NCBI RefSeq assembly: GCF_003858635.1
Contig: NZ_RQJO01000007.1
Location: 1,923,941-1,987,940, forward strand
From: Larkinella rosea
GTDB lineage: Bacteria; Bacteroidota; Bacteroidia; Cytophagales; Spirosomataceae
Direction of reading: 5' to 3'
Length of the DNA stretch: 64,000 nucleotides
Position numbers and translations under genes: made by a program. The stretch's first letter is position 1. Each line of letters begins with the position of its first letter. Shown one piece after another: positions 36,865-45,395 of the stretch. Below the pieces are notes generated by a model. The model was not told where the DNA came from and ran no database searches. It saw only the letters and a list, made by a program, of their open reading frames with translations.

Positions 36865-38031
36865 ATGAATGCAGAATTTAACATTACGGTTCTGGGCACG
36901 GCACGGGCCGGAAAAACCAGTTTACTTTCTTCAATTTATAGTCAATTAGCGCAGGTTATTGGAGAAGCTAGCGGTCTCGAAATTAAACCGGTAGCGGATG
37001 CCGATGTGTTGCTGGACCAGCAGGTTTCTAACCTACAGAGTGCCTTTAACAGCATTACGCAAATGCCACTGAATAACGCAGATGTGGTACAGCCGACAAC
37101 CATTCCGGAGGAAAAAGTGAAGCCTAAACCCCGGTATGAATTTAAATTTGGCATTGATAGTAAGAAGTCCAAAACTACCTTTAAAAAAAGCAGCATCGTT
37201 GATGTAGGTGCTCTTTTAAACCTCCGCCAAAACAGCAAACGAAGCCCGAACCGGCTGGATACCCATCATTCCGACATCGGATACCGGTTTAACCTGGGTC
37301 AGAAAAATAAAAAACCGAAAATGCAATTGGTGCTGCGGGATTATCCCGGCGAGCAGATTCTGGATAATTCCAAAGAAGTCATCAACCGAATTCGGGAATG
37401 TGCCGTTACGCTGATCACCATTGATACGCCCGCTTTGATGATTGAAGGCAATTCGGCCTTTCCGTGGTCGTTCCACAAGGAGCGCAACCAGCTGGAAAAA
37501 AAGAAAAATGGAACGACCAACATCCACAGCATTTTTCAGGAAGCCTACAAGGAGTTAAAAGACAAAAAACTGGTTATTCTGGCACCGGTTAAATGCGAAA
37601 AATGGATGAAAGAACCGGAATCGGCCAGTCTGCTACTGGAGCGGATCAAGGCCGGTTATGATAGCCTGCTTCAGTTGCTGGCGAGCGAAAACCTGAAAGA
37701 TAACGTCGCCGTTGTGGTGACGCCGGTCGAAACTTTAGGAAGCATTGTCTATGCATACATGGATAATCAGGATGTGTATTCTCCCCAGTTCATGAAGCGC
37801 AGTGTTTCCTCCAAATATGATCCGCGGTATGGCGACCAACCCTTGCGGTACATGCTGCGGTTTGTGTTAAAACGTTTTCTGGAAAAACCCGGTTTTTGGT
37901 TCGACTGGTTTGGCGATGATAAACCGTTCCTGAACGCCATTCATGATTTCGCGAAAGATTGCAAATCGGATTATTCGCAGGGAATTCAAACCAGCGGTTT
38001 TTCCGTCATTCAGGGCAGTCAGTTACTGTAA
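36865..38031 (+). CDS. Compact P-loop GTPase paired with the dynamin-like protein
   Basis: A 388-residue protein from the ATG at 36865 (MNAEFNITVLGTARAGKTS), preferred to 36790 because it starts 5 bases after the upstream stop and gives a P-loop right at the N-terminus (GTARAGKT, 11-18). A low-complexity basic stretch with Lys-rich segments spans about 75-120. The G3-like motif is LRDYPGEQI, with LILAPVKCEKW in place of a standard G4. This layout resembles the DO-GTPase-type family described from bacterial conflict systems, but the match is by eye. It ends at a hairpin shared with the convergent cysteine desulfurase. Confidence 0.78.
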   Translation: MNAEFNITVLGTARAGKTSLLSSIYSQLAQVIGEASGLEIKPVADADVLLDQQVSNLQSAFNSITQMPLNNADVVQPTTIPEEKVKPKPRYEFKFGIDSKKSKTTFKKSSIVDVGALLNLRQNSKRSPNRLDTHHSDIGYRFNLGQKNKKPKMQLVLRDYPGEQILDNSKEVINRIRECAVTLITIDTPALMIEGNSAFPWSFHKERNQLEKKKNGTTNIHSIFQEAYKELKDKKLVILAPVKCEKWMKEPESASLLLERIKAGYDSLLQLLASENLKDNVAVVVTPVETLGSIVYAYMDNQDVYSPQFMKRSVSSKYDPRYGDQPLRYMLRFVLKRFLEKPGFWFDWFGDDKPFLNAIHDFAKDCKSDYSQGIQTSGFSVIQGSQLL

Positions 38032-38033
38032 AA

Positions 38034-38059
38034 AATAGACCGCCGGATGGCGGTCTATT
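38034..38059 (-). terminator. Terminator of the cysteine desulfurase gene
   Basis: An 11-bp perfect stem AATAGACCGCC/GGCGGTCTATT around a 4-base loop; on the minus strand it is followed by TTTTT, 50 bases past the stop at 38110. It lies directly after the GTPase stop. Confidence 0.75.
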
Positions 38060-38109
38060 CCGGGATTCGTTTAGTGGGAAATGCAGAACGGGGACAATCC
38101 CGCTGTCCG

Positions 38110-39279
38110 TTATTTCACGGCTTCCTGTTCGCGTTTGAACAGGCCAACCAGCGTATTGACCACATAGTCGACTTCTTCGGCCGTGTTGTATTTACTGAAA
38201 GAAAACCGGATGGCTCCGCGTTCCGGATCGTTGCCGGGCAGCGCCGACAGAACGTGGGAGCCGAGGTTGGAACCACTCGTGCAGGCACTCCCACCCGAAG
38301 CCGAAATACCCGCAATATCGAGGTTGAAGAGCAGCATATCGCTCATATCCGACGCGGGCAGGCTAACGTTCAAAACCGTGTACAAACTCTCGGACAGGCT
38401 CGCCGACAGCCCATTGAAAGAGACGCCGTCCAGCCGTTCGCGGAGTTGGGTGATCATCCGGTTCTTCAGACTTTCAATGTATTGCCGGTGGCTTTCCATC
38501 TCGCGGTAGGCTATCTCCAGCGCCTTGGCCAGGCCCACAATCCCGTAGACGTTTTCCGTTCCTCCGCGCATGTTGCGCTCCTGCGAACCGCCGTGAATGA
38601 AGGGGTGAATAGCCCCACGACCGGATTTGGTGTTGGCATTGACGTACAGAAACCCGACGCCTTTCGGGCCGTGAAATTTATGAGCGGCACCCACCACAAA
38701 ATCGACCGGAAGCTGCTGTAAATCATGGCGATAGTGGCCCATTGTCTGCACCGTATCGGAATGAAAAACCGCCTGGTGTTCCCGGCAGAGAGCACCCACG
38801 GTTTCCAGATCGAGCAGGTTACCGATCTCGTTATTGCCGTGCATCAGCGACACCAGTGTAGTCGGATTGGCCTTCAGCAAGGCTTCCAGATGCGCCAGAT
38901 CGATGCGTCCTTCGTCGTCTACCTCCACCAGATTTAATTGAACAATACCCTGTTTATCAAGGTGCTGGAGCGTATGAAGAACGGCATGGTGTTCGAGCGG
39001 GGAGGTAATGGCGTGGGTCAGTCCGTAGGTCTCGATGGAACTGCGGATGGCGGTGTTATCGGCTTCAGTGCCACCGGACGTAAAGAAAATTTCGGCGGGA
39101 GAGGTATGAAGCAGCGTTGCGACGGTTTTTCGGGCCCTTTCCAACGCCGTCCGAACTTTCCGTCCGTGGGAGTGAATCGACGACGGATTGCCAAACTCCT
39201 CGGTCATCAGCGGGAGCATGGCTTCCAGCACCTCCGGGTCGAGACGGGTGGTCGCTGCATTATCAAAATATACGTGCAT
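38110..39279 (-). CDS. Cysteine desulfurase (NifS/IscS family)
   Basis: A 389-residue PLP enzyme that removes sulfur from cysteine for Fe-S clusters and thio-modified RNA. The ATG at 39279 (MHVYFDNAATT) is preferred to the GTG at 39300, because a TAnnTTTG promoter element covers that GTG. The family motifs are FTSGGTEADN, HKFHGPKG with the PLP Lys at 201, and the catalytic Cys in GGSACTSGS (about 333). It is a single-gene unit. The type (I versus II) looks like IscS/NifS. Partner Isc/Suf genes are not in the window. Confidence 0.93.
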   Translation of the reverse strand: MHVYFDNAATTRLDPEVLEAMLPLMTEEFGNPSSIHSHGRKVRTALERARKTVATLLHTSPAEIFFTSGGTEADNTAIRSSIETYGLTHAITSPLEHHAVLHTLQHLDKQGIVQLNLVEVDDEGRIDLAHLEALLKANPTTLVSLMHGNNEIGNLLDLETVGALCREHQAVFHSDTVQTMGHYRHDLQQLPVDFVVGAAHKFHGPKGVGFLYVNANTKSGRGAIHPFIHGGSQERNMRGGTENVYGIVGLAKALEIAYREMESHRQYIESLKNRMITQLRERLDGVSFNGLSASLSESLYTVLNVSLPASDMSDMLLFNLDIAGISASGGSACTSGSNLGSHVLSALPGNDPERGAIRFSFSKYNTAEEVDYVVNTLVGLFKREQEAVK

Positions 39280-39299
39280 GTGATGTTGTGTAATGGCCA

Positions 39300-39307
39300 C
39301 AAAGGTA
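39300..39307 (-). promoter_or_regulatory. -7 element of the cysteine desulfurase gene
   Basis: TACCTTTG on the minus strand (39307 to 39300), with TTGG about 17 bases upstream. The predicted start is near 39293, 14 bases before the ATG. Confidence 0.58.
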
Positions 39308-39373
39308 CAAAATTAGCAGGAACGCCAATTCCGATGCGACTCAATGTTACCAGTAGGTAGCCGGATAAACACA

Positions 39374-39421
39374 AAAATGCGGGAAGTGAGTTCTGCAAAA
39401 GAATCAGAACTTACTTCCCGC
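39374..39421 (-). terminator. Terminator of glmM
   Basis: GCGGGAAGTGAGTTCTG pairs with CAGAACTTACTTCCCGC (one G-T) around a 9-base loop; on the minus strand it is followed by TTTTTG, about 50 bases past the glmM stop. Confidence 0.82.
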
Positions 39422-39470
39422 GCTGGTTAAAACCGGGTTGCGGTTTTCTATCGTGACCTTAAACGAGGGT

Positions 39471-40880
39471 CTACCGTTTATCCGCAATCACTTCTTTAAT
39501 ATCCGAAATGATCTTGTTGGCAAGGTAATCCGCGGTCGACAGTGTATCCGATTCGGAATAAATCCGGATGATGGGTTCCGTATTCGATTTGCGCAAATGA
39601 ACCCATTCTTTATCGAACTCGATCTTGACGCCGTCGATGGTATTGATTGGATTTTTGGCGTATTTGGCCTTGATCCGTTCCAAAACCGCATCGACGTTGA
39701 TATCGGGCGTCAGTTCAATTTTGTTTTTGGAGATGTAGTAGTTCGGGTAAGTCCGGCGCAGCATCGACGCCGATTTGCCGAATTTAGCCAGGTGCGTCAG
39801 AAAGAGCGCAATGCCCACCAGCGCATCACGGCCCAGGTGCAGGTCGGGGTAAATGATGCCTCCGTTGCCTTCGCCACCAATTGCCGCATCAACTTCCTTC
39901 ATCATTTCAACAACGTTGACTTCACCGACCGCTGAAGCCGAATGCTTGCCGCCGTATTTCTGGGTTACATCCCGCAGCGCCACCGTCGACGAAAGGTTTG
40001 AAACCGTATTGCCCGGTTGTAAATCTTTCGAGCGGTTTTTCAGGACATAATCCGCAACGGCCACCAGGGTGTATTCCTCACCAAACGGGGATCCGTCTTC
40101 GCAGATCAGCGCCAACCGGTCGACATCCGGATCCACCACAATGCCAAGGTCGTATTCGTTTTTCTTGATTTCGAGAATAATGTCCCGCAGGTTTTCGGGC
40201 AGCGGTTCGGGATTGTGCGCAAAATGACCTGTCGGTTCGCAGTGTAACCGGTGAACGGTTTCGACGCCCAGGGCTTCGAGCAGCATCGGCACGATAATAC
40301 CGCCGGTGGAGTTAACCGCATCGACAATCAGCTTGAATTTCCGGGCGGCAATGGCTTCTTTATCGACCAGCGGCAGAGCCAGAATGGCATCAATGTGCTT
40401 TTGCAACCAGGTAGTGTCGGTCCGGTAACTTCCGAGTTTCCGGACATCTGCAAAATCGAACGCTTCCGATTCGGCGAACGCCAGCACTTCGGCGCCGTTT
40501 TCTTCCGAAATGAATTCGCCTTTTTCGTTGAGTAGCTTGAGCGCATTCCATTGCATCGGGTTGTGACTGGCAGTCAGGATAATACCTCCGGCCGCATTCT
40601 CACCCGTGACGGCCAGCTCAACGGTTGGGGTGGTCGATAAACCCAGATCAATCACATTCAGCCCCAGGCCTTGCAGCGTTGCTGATACCAGTTTCGAAAC
40701 CATTTCGCCCGATAACCGACCATCCCGCCCGATTACGATTGTCCGATTATCCGGATGCTGGTTTCGAATCCATTGTCCAAAGGCGGCCGCAAACTTTACC
40801 ACATCCAAAGGTGTAAGGCCATCGCCACTACGCCCACCAATTGTTCCACGAATTCCGGAAATCGACTTTATTAATGCCAC
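39471..40880 (-). CDS. glmM: Phosphoglucosamine mutase
   Basis: A 469-residue alpha-D-phosphohexomutase that interconverts glucosamine-6- and -1-phosphate for peptidoglycan and lipopolysaccharide synthesis. The phosphoserine motif is TASHNP (Ser105), the metal-binding motif is VVDPDVDRLAL (Asp250, 252 and 254), the sugar-recognition loop is GGEGNGG, and the phosphate-binding end is RKSNTEPIIRIY. The length is typical, and phosphomannomutase-like activity cannot be ruled out by eye. It has its own promoter and terminator. Confidence 0.92.
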   Translation of the reverse strand: MALIKSISGIRGTIGGRSGDGLTPLDVVKFAAAFGQWIRNQHPDNRTIVIGRDGRLSGEMVSKLVSATLQGLGLNVIDLGLSTTPTVELAVTGENAAGGIILTASHNPMQWNALKLLNEKGEFISEENGAEVLAFAESEAFDFADVRKLGSYRTDTTWLQKHIDAILALPLVDKEAIAARKFKLIVDAVNSTGGIIVPMLLEALGVETVHRLHCEPTGHFAHNPEPLPENLRDIILEIKKNEYDLGIVVDPDVDRLALICEDGSPFGEEYTLVAVADYVLKNRSKDLQPGNTVSNLSSTVALRDVTQKYGGKHSASAVGEVNVVEMMKEVDAAIGGEGNGGIIYPDLHLGRDALVGIALFLTHLAKFGKSASMLRRTYPNYYISKNKIELTPDINVDAVLERIKAKYAKNPINTIDGVKIEFDKEWVHLRKSNTEPIIRIYSESDTLSTADYLANKIISDIKEVIADKR

Positions 40881-40972
40881 GTTGAAGAGAGAATAGGAGT
40901 TGAGGAGTAGGGAAAATCAGCCGATTCGATCCCGTAGCTGAAGGCCCAGCTCCCCAATTCTTGAATTGAAAA

Positions 40973-40980
40973 CAAATATA
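40973..40980 (-). promoter_or_regulatory. Putative -7 element of glmM
   Basis: TATATTTG on the minus strand (40980 to 40973), about 90 bases before the ATG at 40880. The -33 box is not clear. Confidence 0.48.
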
Positions 40981-41002
40981 ATTCCTTTTTCCGATCTGCT
41001 GA

Positions 41003-41845
41003 CTATTCTGATCCGGTAATCGAAAGCGCGACCGTCATCGTCGAACGGGCTTGTCCCCGAAAGGAACCGGTCAGCGGAGACAGACGGTCATGGAAAAGCG
41101 AAGCCGCCAGAAAAACATGGTGATTGATGACTACCGAGCCTTCGGTCGGATCGAAACCGCGCCAACCCGCACCGGGCAGGTAGACTTCCGCCCAGGCGTG
41201 GAGCTCGTGCTCCTGCATCGGATCGCCGTAGAGATACCCGCTGACAAACCGGGCCGCAATGCCCAGACTTCGACAGGCCGCAATGTATAACACGGAATAG
41301 TCACGGCACGAACCTTTGCGCGAAATCAGGGTCAGTTCGGCGGAAGTTGCCGGACCTTCTTCCCGGACTTCATACGCAAAATTGTTGCGGATCGTCGTAG
41401 CAAGGTGCGACAGAAACGGCACGGTTTGCCATTTGGCTTCCGACGCAATCTGCCGGGCATATTGTTCGATCAGCGTCGTTACCGCCGTCCGTTCGAGATA
41501 TGGTTCGAGCAATTTCCGGTCGGCGTCGGGATAGGTGAACGGAATTCGCTGCGTCTCGAACGGAAACAGGAAAAAATCGTAGGCGTTGTACAAATCCGAC
41601 TCAACCTCCGTTTCGGCCCTGACAATCAGCGAATCGGTGGGGTTGTTGAAGTAAATCACCTGCTGGGTATTGCCTTCAATATCGACGTTGTTGACCAGTT
41701 TGCTGGGTTTGGGATCAACATGCAGCTCGAAATTTATCAACCGCTGGTGCGGGTAAATTCTGGGGTACAAATACAAGGTGTGCGGTTCCAGCGAAACCGC
41801 TGCGGAATAATCATACCGGAGTTCATGACTGACCCGAAGTTTCAT
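41003..41845 (-). CDS. Transglutaminase-like protease, Anbu-associated type
   Basis: A 280-residue protein. The N-terminal beta domain (about 1-120) and C-terminal transglutaminase core are the arrangement of the bacterial Anbu-linked family. The triad is Cys180 in GSCRDYSVL, His216 in EHELHAWAEVY and Asp232 in GFDPTEG. No signal peptide is seen. It is encoded 37 bases after the Anbu protease gene and is probably co-transcribed. In other bacteria this pair occurs with an alpha-E protein and an ATP-grasp protein, thought to make and process a small peptide; these partners are missing here. Confidence 0.9.
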   Translation of the reverse strand: MKLRVSHELRYDYSAAVSLEPHTLYLYPRIYPHQRLINFELHVDPKPSKLVNNVDIEGNTQQVIYFNNPTDSLIVRAETEVESDLYNAYDFFLFPFETQRIPFTYPDADRKLLEPYLERTAVTTLIEQYARQIASEAKWQTVPFLSHLATTIRNNFAYEVREEGPATSAELTLISRKGSCRDYSVLYIAACRSLGIAARFVSGYLYGDPMQEHELHAWAEVYLPGAGWRGFDPTEGSVVINHHVFLAASLFHDRLSPLTGSFRGQARSTMTVALSITGSE

Positions 41846-41882
41846 CGAAGTGTGGAAAAGTTTACGTCAAGTGCATTCCGAA

Positions 41883-42608
41883 TTAAACTATTTTATTAAA
41901 AATGGGATTCATCCAGGCGGTTGGAAGTTTACGAACCGAATTGTTCAGTAACGCGCTCCACTGGTTCGAAACCGCTTCCATGTCCTCTTTTTCGAGCCGG
42001 TGTTCGGCAAAATGAAAACTATCCTTCTCGTAAACCACCACGTCGAGCGGATAATCCACGTCATTTGCACTCACCCGCGTGGCATCGAACGCCAGAAAAC
42101 CCATTTTCAACGCATCCTGCAGCGAGGATTCGTACGTCAGATTCCGGTACAACAGCGGTTTTCCATAGCCCGAATTCCCGATGATTTTAAACGGCGAACC
42201 CTGATCCACTTCCACCCAGTTGCCTTCCGGATATAGCAAAAACAGCTTATGTTCCTCGTCGTCTTCGAGTTGCCCGCCCACGATGGCGTTGAGGTTGAAA
42301 TGCATTCCCGAGGCTTCCAGGGCCGCTTTGTCTTCAATGGCGACCCGCCTGACTTGTTCGCCAAACGCGTTAACGGCTTTGTATAACTTGTTGAACGAGC
42401 GGTCTTTCTCTCCGATCACCTCCCGAAAATAGGTGATGGCTTTGTCGCGGACGGAGCGCAGACCGGAGGTCATGATAAACAGGGAATGATTTTCCAGTTC
42501 ATGAACCGAAATTTTTCGATTACTCGAAACTTCGGAGCCGGAGGTAAGTCGGGTGTCGGCAATGGCGACTAAGCCGGAGGCTACTTTGATACCTAAACAA
42601 TACGTCAT
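41883..42608 (-). CDS. Anbu-type proteasome-like protease
   Basis: A 241-residue protein of the ancestral beta-subunit (Anbu) group of N-terminal-nucleophile hydrolases. It begins MTYCLGIKVASGLVAIADTR, with Thr2 as the expected nucleophile once Met1 is removed, and has GLRSVRDKAI and HFNLNAIVGG, as in the proteasome-type fold. It is the first gene of a two-gene operon with a transglutaminase. The upstream TATATTTG box is a likely promoter. Family call is firm; the substrate is not known in any system. Confidence 0.88.
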   Translation of the reverse strand: MTYCLGIKVASGLVAIADTRLTSGSEVSSNRKISVHELENHSLFIMTSGLRSVRDKAITYFREVIGEKDRSFNKLYKAVNAFGEQVRRVAIEDKAALEASGMHFNLNAIVGGQLEDDEEHKLFLLYPEGNWVEVDQGSPFKIIGNSGYGKPLLYRNLTYESSLQDALKMGFLAFDATRVSANDVDYPLDVVVYEKDSFHFAEHRLEKEDMEAVSNQWSALLNNSVRKLPTAWMNPIFNKIV

Positions 42609-42640
42609 TGAATCTGTAAACTACAAGCTATGGCGAATGG

Positions 42641-42648
42641 CAAATATA
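42641..42648 (-). promoter_or_regulatory. -7 element of the Anbu/transglutaminase operon
   Basis: TATATTTG on the minus strand (42648 to 42641), about 35 bases before the Anbu ATG. Confidence 0.52.
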
Positions 42649-42843
42649 CACGTTTCCGAAATTTGCCCCCCGATTTAAACCGGTTTTTGCAAAAACAACT
42701 CATTTTTGTTTCAAAGCCGCGGCAGCCAGGGGCGAAAAGTGCTCCCGGAATTAAAAATGAGTAGACTTTAAAAAAGGTTTGTTACTTGCGTTGCCGGATT
42801 CGCTGAGAAAGGCCGATCCCGAAAATCAATCGCTCCAAAACGA

Positions 42844-43524
42844 ATGCATATGAAAAAAGAATTGCTTGCCGATGCACCGAAATTCCGGTTCTGGCAACAA
42901 CAGGCCGAAACAAACGGACTGGTTATTAACCATATCCATGAATTTTACGTCCGCCACCGGCACAATGGTGAGGTGCTTTTTGCGATGCTGGAAGTGGACG
43001 CCAACACGCCCGAAGGGGATAAAATTCCACCCGCGCTGTTTCTGAAGGGCCACGCCGTTTCGGTGCTGGTGTGTCTGATCGATCAGGATACGAAAGAGAA
43101 ATACGTAGTGCTGGTTCGGCAACGGCGCATCTGCGATGGTTCCCACACGTACGAACACCCCGCGGGTATGGTCGATACCACCGACGATCCGCAGGAGGTG
43201 GCGGCCCGCGAGGTCGGCGAGGAAATTGGCCTGGCTCTCAAACCGGAGGAACTGACCAGACTCAATAACCGCCTGTTATTTCCGAGCACCGGCACGAGCG
43301 ACGAAGCCATGCATTATTTCTACGTGGAGCGCGAAATGCCGCGTCAGCAGATCCTGGATTTCCACCACAAAGACATGGGAGTAGCGTCGGAATTTGAGCG
43401 AATTACGACGGCTGTAACGACGCTGCCCGAAGCCCACAAACTCATTACCAACATCAACGGCCTACTGATTCATTTTTTATATTTGAATGCCGTTGGCGAT
43501 TATGAAACCATGAAGTTGCTGTGA
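42844..43524 (+). CDS. NUDIX hydrolase (ADP-sugar pyrophosphatase-like)
   Basis: A 226-residue NUDIX enzyme; MHM or the Met at residue 3 may be the start. The Nudix box runs from Gly108 to Leu130 with REVGEE (122-127); the Glu of GX5E is Asp, as in several ADP- and UDP-sugar pyrophosphatases. It probably hydrolyses a nucleotide sugar such as ADP-ribose or UDP-glucose, but the substrate is unknown. It is a single-gene unit before the tRNA. Confidence 0.88.
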   Translation: MHMKKELLADAPKFRFWQQQAETNGLVINHIHEFYVRHRHNGEVLFAMLEVDANTPEGDKIPPALFLKGHAVSVLVCLIDQDTKEKYVVLVRQRRICDGSHTYEHPAGMVDTTDDPQEVAAREVGEEIGLALKPEELTRLNNRLLFPSTGTSDEAMHYFYVEREMPRQQILDFHHKDMGVASEFERITTAVTTLPEAHKLITNINGLLIHFLYLNAVGDYETMKLL

Positions 43525-43685
43525 ATGAGCGTGAAAGGCGCGGAGCATGGGGTGTGACGCAGCAGGCCCAAAGGGCAATGGGGGCTGTTTAACAGGAAAA
43601 AAGAAGAAAAAAGAAAAAACCGGCTTGTGAAAACGGAGTAACAATCACTATATTTGCAACCCGAAACGGGCATCCGCCCGCGAAT

Positions 43686-43757
43686 GGACCCGTAGTTCAA
43701 TGGATAGAATTTCGGTTTCCGGTACCGACGATAGGGGTTCGAGTCCCTTCGGGTTCA
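43686..43757 (+). tRNA. tRNA-Arg (anticodon CCG)
   Basis: A 72-base cloverleaf without encoded CCA: acceptor GGACCCG pairs fully with CGGGTTC (G2-T and A3-T, G1-C), the D arm is GTTC/GAAT, the anticodon arm TCGGT/ACCGA encloses TTCCGGT so the anticodon is CCG (reads CGG), and the T arm AGGGG/CCCTT encloses TTCGAGT. A terminator follows 2 bases later. Confidence 0.92.
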
Positions 43758-43759
43758 CG

Positions 43760-43793
43760 AAAAGCCTTCTGCAGCAATGTGGAGGGCTTTTTT
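43760..43793 (+). terminator. Terminator of tRNA-Arg
   Basis: AAAAGCCTTC pairs with GAGGGCTTTT (one mismatch) and continues into TTT, immediately after the tRNA. Confidence 0.7.
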
Positions 43794-44118
43794 ACTTTTC
43801 GGGGATAAGGTACTTGTCCAAGCCGTTTCTGATGGAACTCAACGCTTTTGGCTCCCTTTGTTTGGAGTCATCTTTTTTTTCGCTTGGCTCGGCGATTGGT
43901 ATCGTCTCAGAATAGGTACGTCTACTGCCCAACAAGCCGACCGAGTGGTTGATTTGCAACCATTTTATACAGGTGCAGGCTGATAGGTATAGGTTCCGTG
44001 GCACCCGCTGGAGGCATTCTTGGTTGGCATTCCAGCTACGAAGGATTTTAATAATCGACGTCCTAAATAAGTAACTTTACCCGCCGGTTTGCTTCTTTTG
44101 CTCTGATGCCCCTCCCCC
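43794..44118. other. Region after the tRNA with no supported gene
   Basis: Short overlapping frames exist on both strands (up to 71 residues) but none has recognisable content. It contains a probable TAACTTTA promoter element at 44072-44079. No repeats of the tRNA 3' end were found, so there is no sign of an integrated element. Confidence 0.5.
44072..44079 (+). promoter_or_regulatory. Putative -7 element of the propeller protein gene
   Basis: TAACTTTA lies 40 bases before the ATG at 44119; no convincing -33 box. Confidence 0.38.
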
Positions 44119-45231
44119 ATGAATAACACGGTTTTCTTATTTCTCAGCCTGCTGACAGGCTTGCTCGCCAGTCAACCAGCGCTTTTTTGGGCTACCGGAC
44201 CTGTAGAAAGAAGAGCGGTTTCCGAGCCGGAAGTCCAGGTTGATTCGCAATACAACTCGTTTTTCACCCGCAACACTGCCTGGAACGGTGGTGACGGGGT
44301 TTACTCCACGCTCCTGCCCGACGGTCGGATTTTCTGGACATTCGGCGATACGTTTCTGGGTCTGGTCAAACCGGACCGCACGCGTTTATCCAATCAGAAC
44401 GTCATGGTTCGGAACTCGGCGATGATTCAGCAGGGCGAAACATTCGACAGTTTTCAAACGCTGAACCAGGGGGCGAAAACCGCTACGGCGGGACAAAGCT
44501 ATTTTGTTCACGCGAAGCAAAAAGGCGGCAACGACTGGTATTGGCCGTTGGATGCAACGGTTCACGACCGGAAGCTGCAAGTCGTGCTGAGTCATATCCA
44601 AAAAACCGGGTCAGGTTCCTGGGATTTTACGAATGAGTCGATTGACATTGCCATCTGCTCCCCAAAGACGGGCGCCATCGAAAAAATCATTGCCAACAAA
44701 TACCGGGGAAAGTGGGGATACGGTGGTGCTCTCTGTGAAGCGGCTGACGGTTATATCTACATCTATGGCGTAATTCATGGAAACCTCACAACGAATGTTG
44801 TCGTCGCCCGCGCTCCGAAAGGAAATCTGACCGCGACCTGGCAATTTTGGAACGGTAGCCAATGGGGAAACCAACCAGCGGATCATTCGATCTATAAGGA
44901 TGCTTCCGACCAGTTCAGCGTGTTTCGGCAGGGTTCCAAATACTATTTGTTCACGCAGGAAATCGTTTTCGGCCGGCGGTTATTTCTGTCGGAGTCGAAC
45001 AGTCCGATTGGTCCCTGGACCGCCAAGCGGGTCCTTTACACCGTTCCTCCGGAGCAGGGCACGGGCAAAGTGATTACTTACAACGCCCTGGTACACCCCG
45101 AGTTGTCGCGAAATGGCGACCTGCTGATTTCGTACTGCATCAATGCAAACGATTTTGCCGATCATTTCAATCATCCGGGCAGCGCAGATCGGTATCGCCC
45201 CTATTTCATTCGTGTAAAAAACTGGCAATGA
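44119..45231 (+). CDS. Secreted DUF5005-like beta-propeller protein
   Basis: A 370-residue exported protein. A signal segment at about 4-20 is followed by a domain rich in WTFGDTFLG, TAWNGGDGVYSTLLPDG and other blades, resembling DUF5005, a five-bladed propeller group found with glycoside hydrolases. The family is thought to bind or act on polysaccharides, but activity is not known. It has a promoter-like sequence upstream and no obvious partner. Other glycan-related genes in this window are not linked to it. Confidence 0.75.
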   Translation: MNNTVFLFLSLLTGLLASQPALFWATGPVERRAVSEPEVQVDSQYNSFFTRNTAWNGGDGVYSTLLPDGRIFWTFGDTFLGLVKPDRTRLSNQNVMVRNSAMIQQGETFDSFQTLNQGAKTATAGQSYFVHAKQKGGNDWYWPLDATVHDRKLQVVLSHIQKTGSGSWDFTNESIDIAICSPKTGAIEKIIANKYRGKWGYGGALCEAADGYIYIYGVIHGNLTTNVVVARAPKGNLTATWQFWNGSQWGNQPADHSIYKDASDQFSVFRQGSKYYLFTQEIVFGRRLFLSESNSPIGPWTAKRVLYTVPPEQGTGKVITYNALVHPELSRNGDLLISYCINANDFADHFNHPGSADRYRPYFIRVKNWQ

Positions 45232-45285
45232 ACGCGATGTGAGGCCCCGGCTACCGGTGGTATTTCACCCTGAAAAAGGTGTGGC

Positions 45286-45376
45286 GGGTTTAGTACAGCA
45301 GAAACCTAAAGTGGAAAAACCGTTAAACGCCGAACGGTTAAAGTCCCTCCTAAAAGGTACTAACCCATTCGGCGTC
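45286..45376. repeat. Nested imperfect inverted repeats
   Basis: AACCGTT/AACGGTT (45318-45339), ACGCCGAA/TTCGGCGT (45327-45334 with 45368-45375), and GGGTTTAGTAC/GGTACTAACCC occur one inside the other between the convergent genes ending at 45231 and 45396. They may terminate both transcripts. Confidence 0.5.
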
Positions 45377-45395
45377 CAAAATTTTACCAAAACCG

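Noticed and set aside
43700-43983. Overlapping short frames after tRNA-Arg that could hint at a degraded mobile element
   Set aside because: They cover the tRNA or its terminator and none resembles a transposase or integrase; no repeat of the tRNA end was found.
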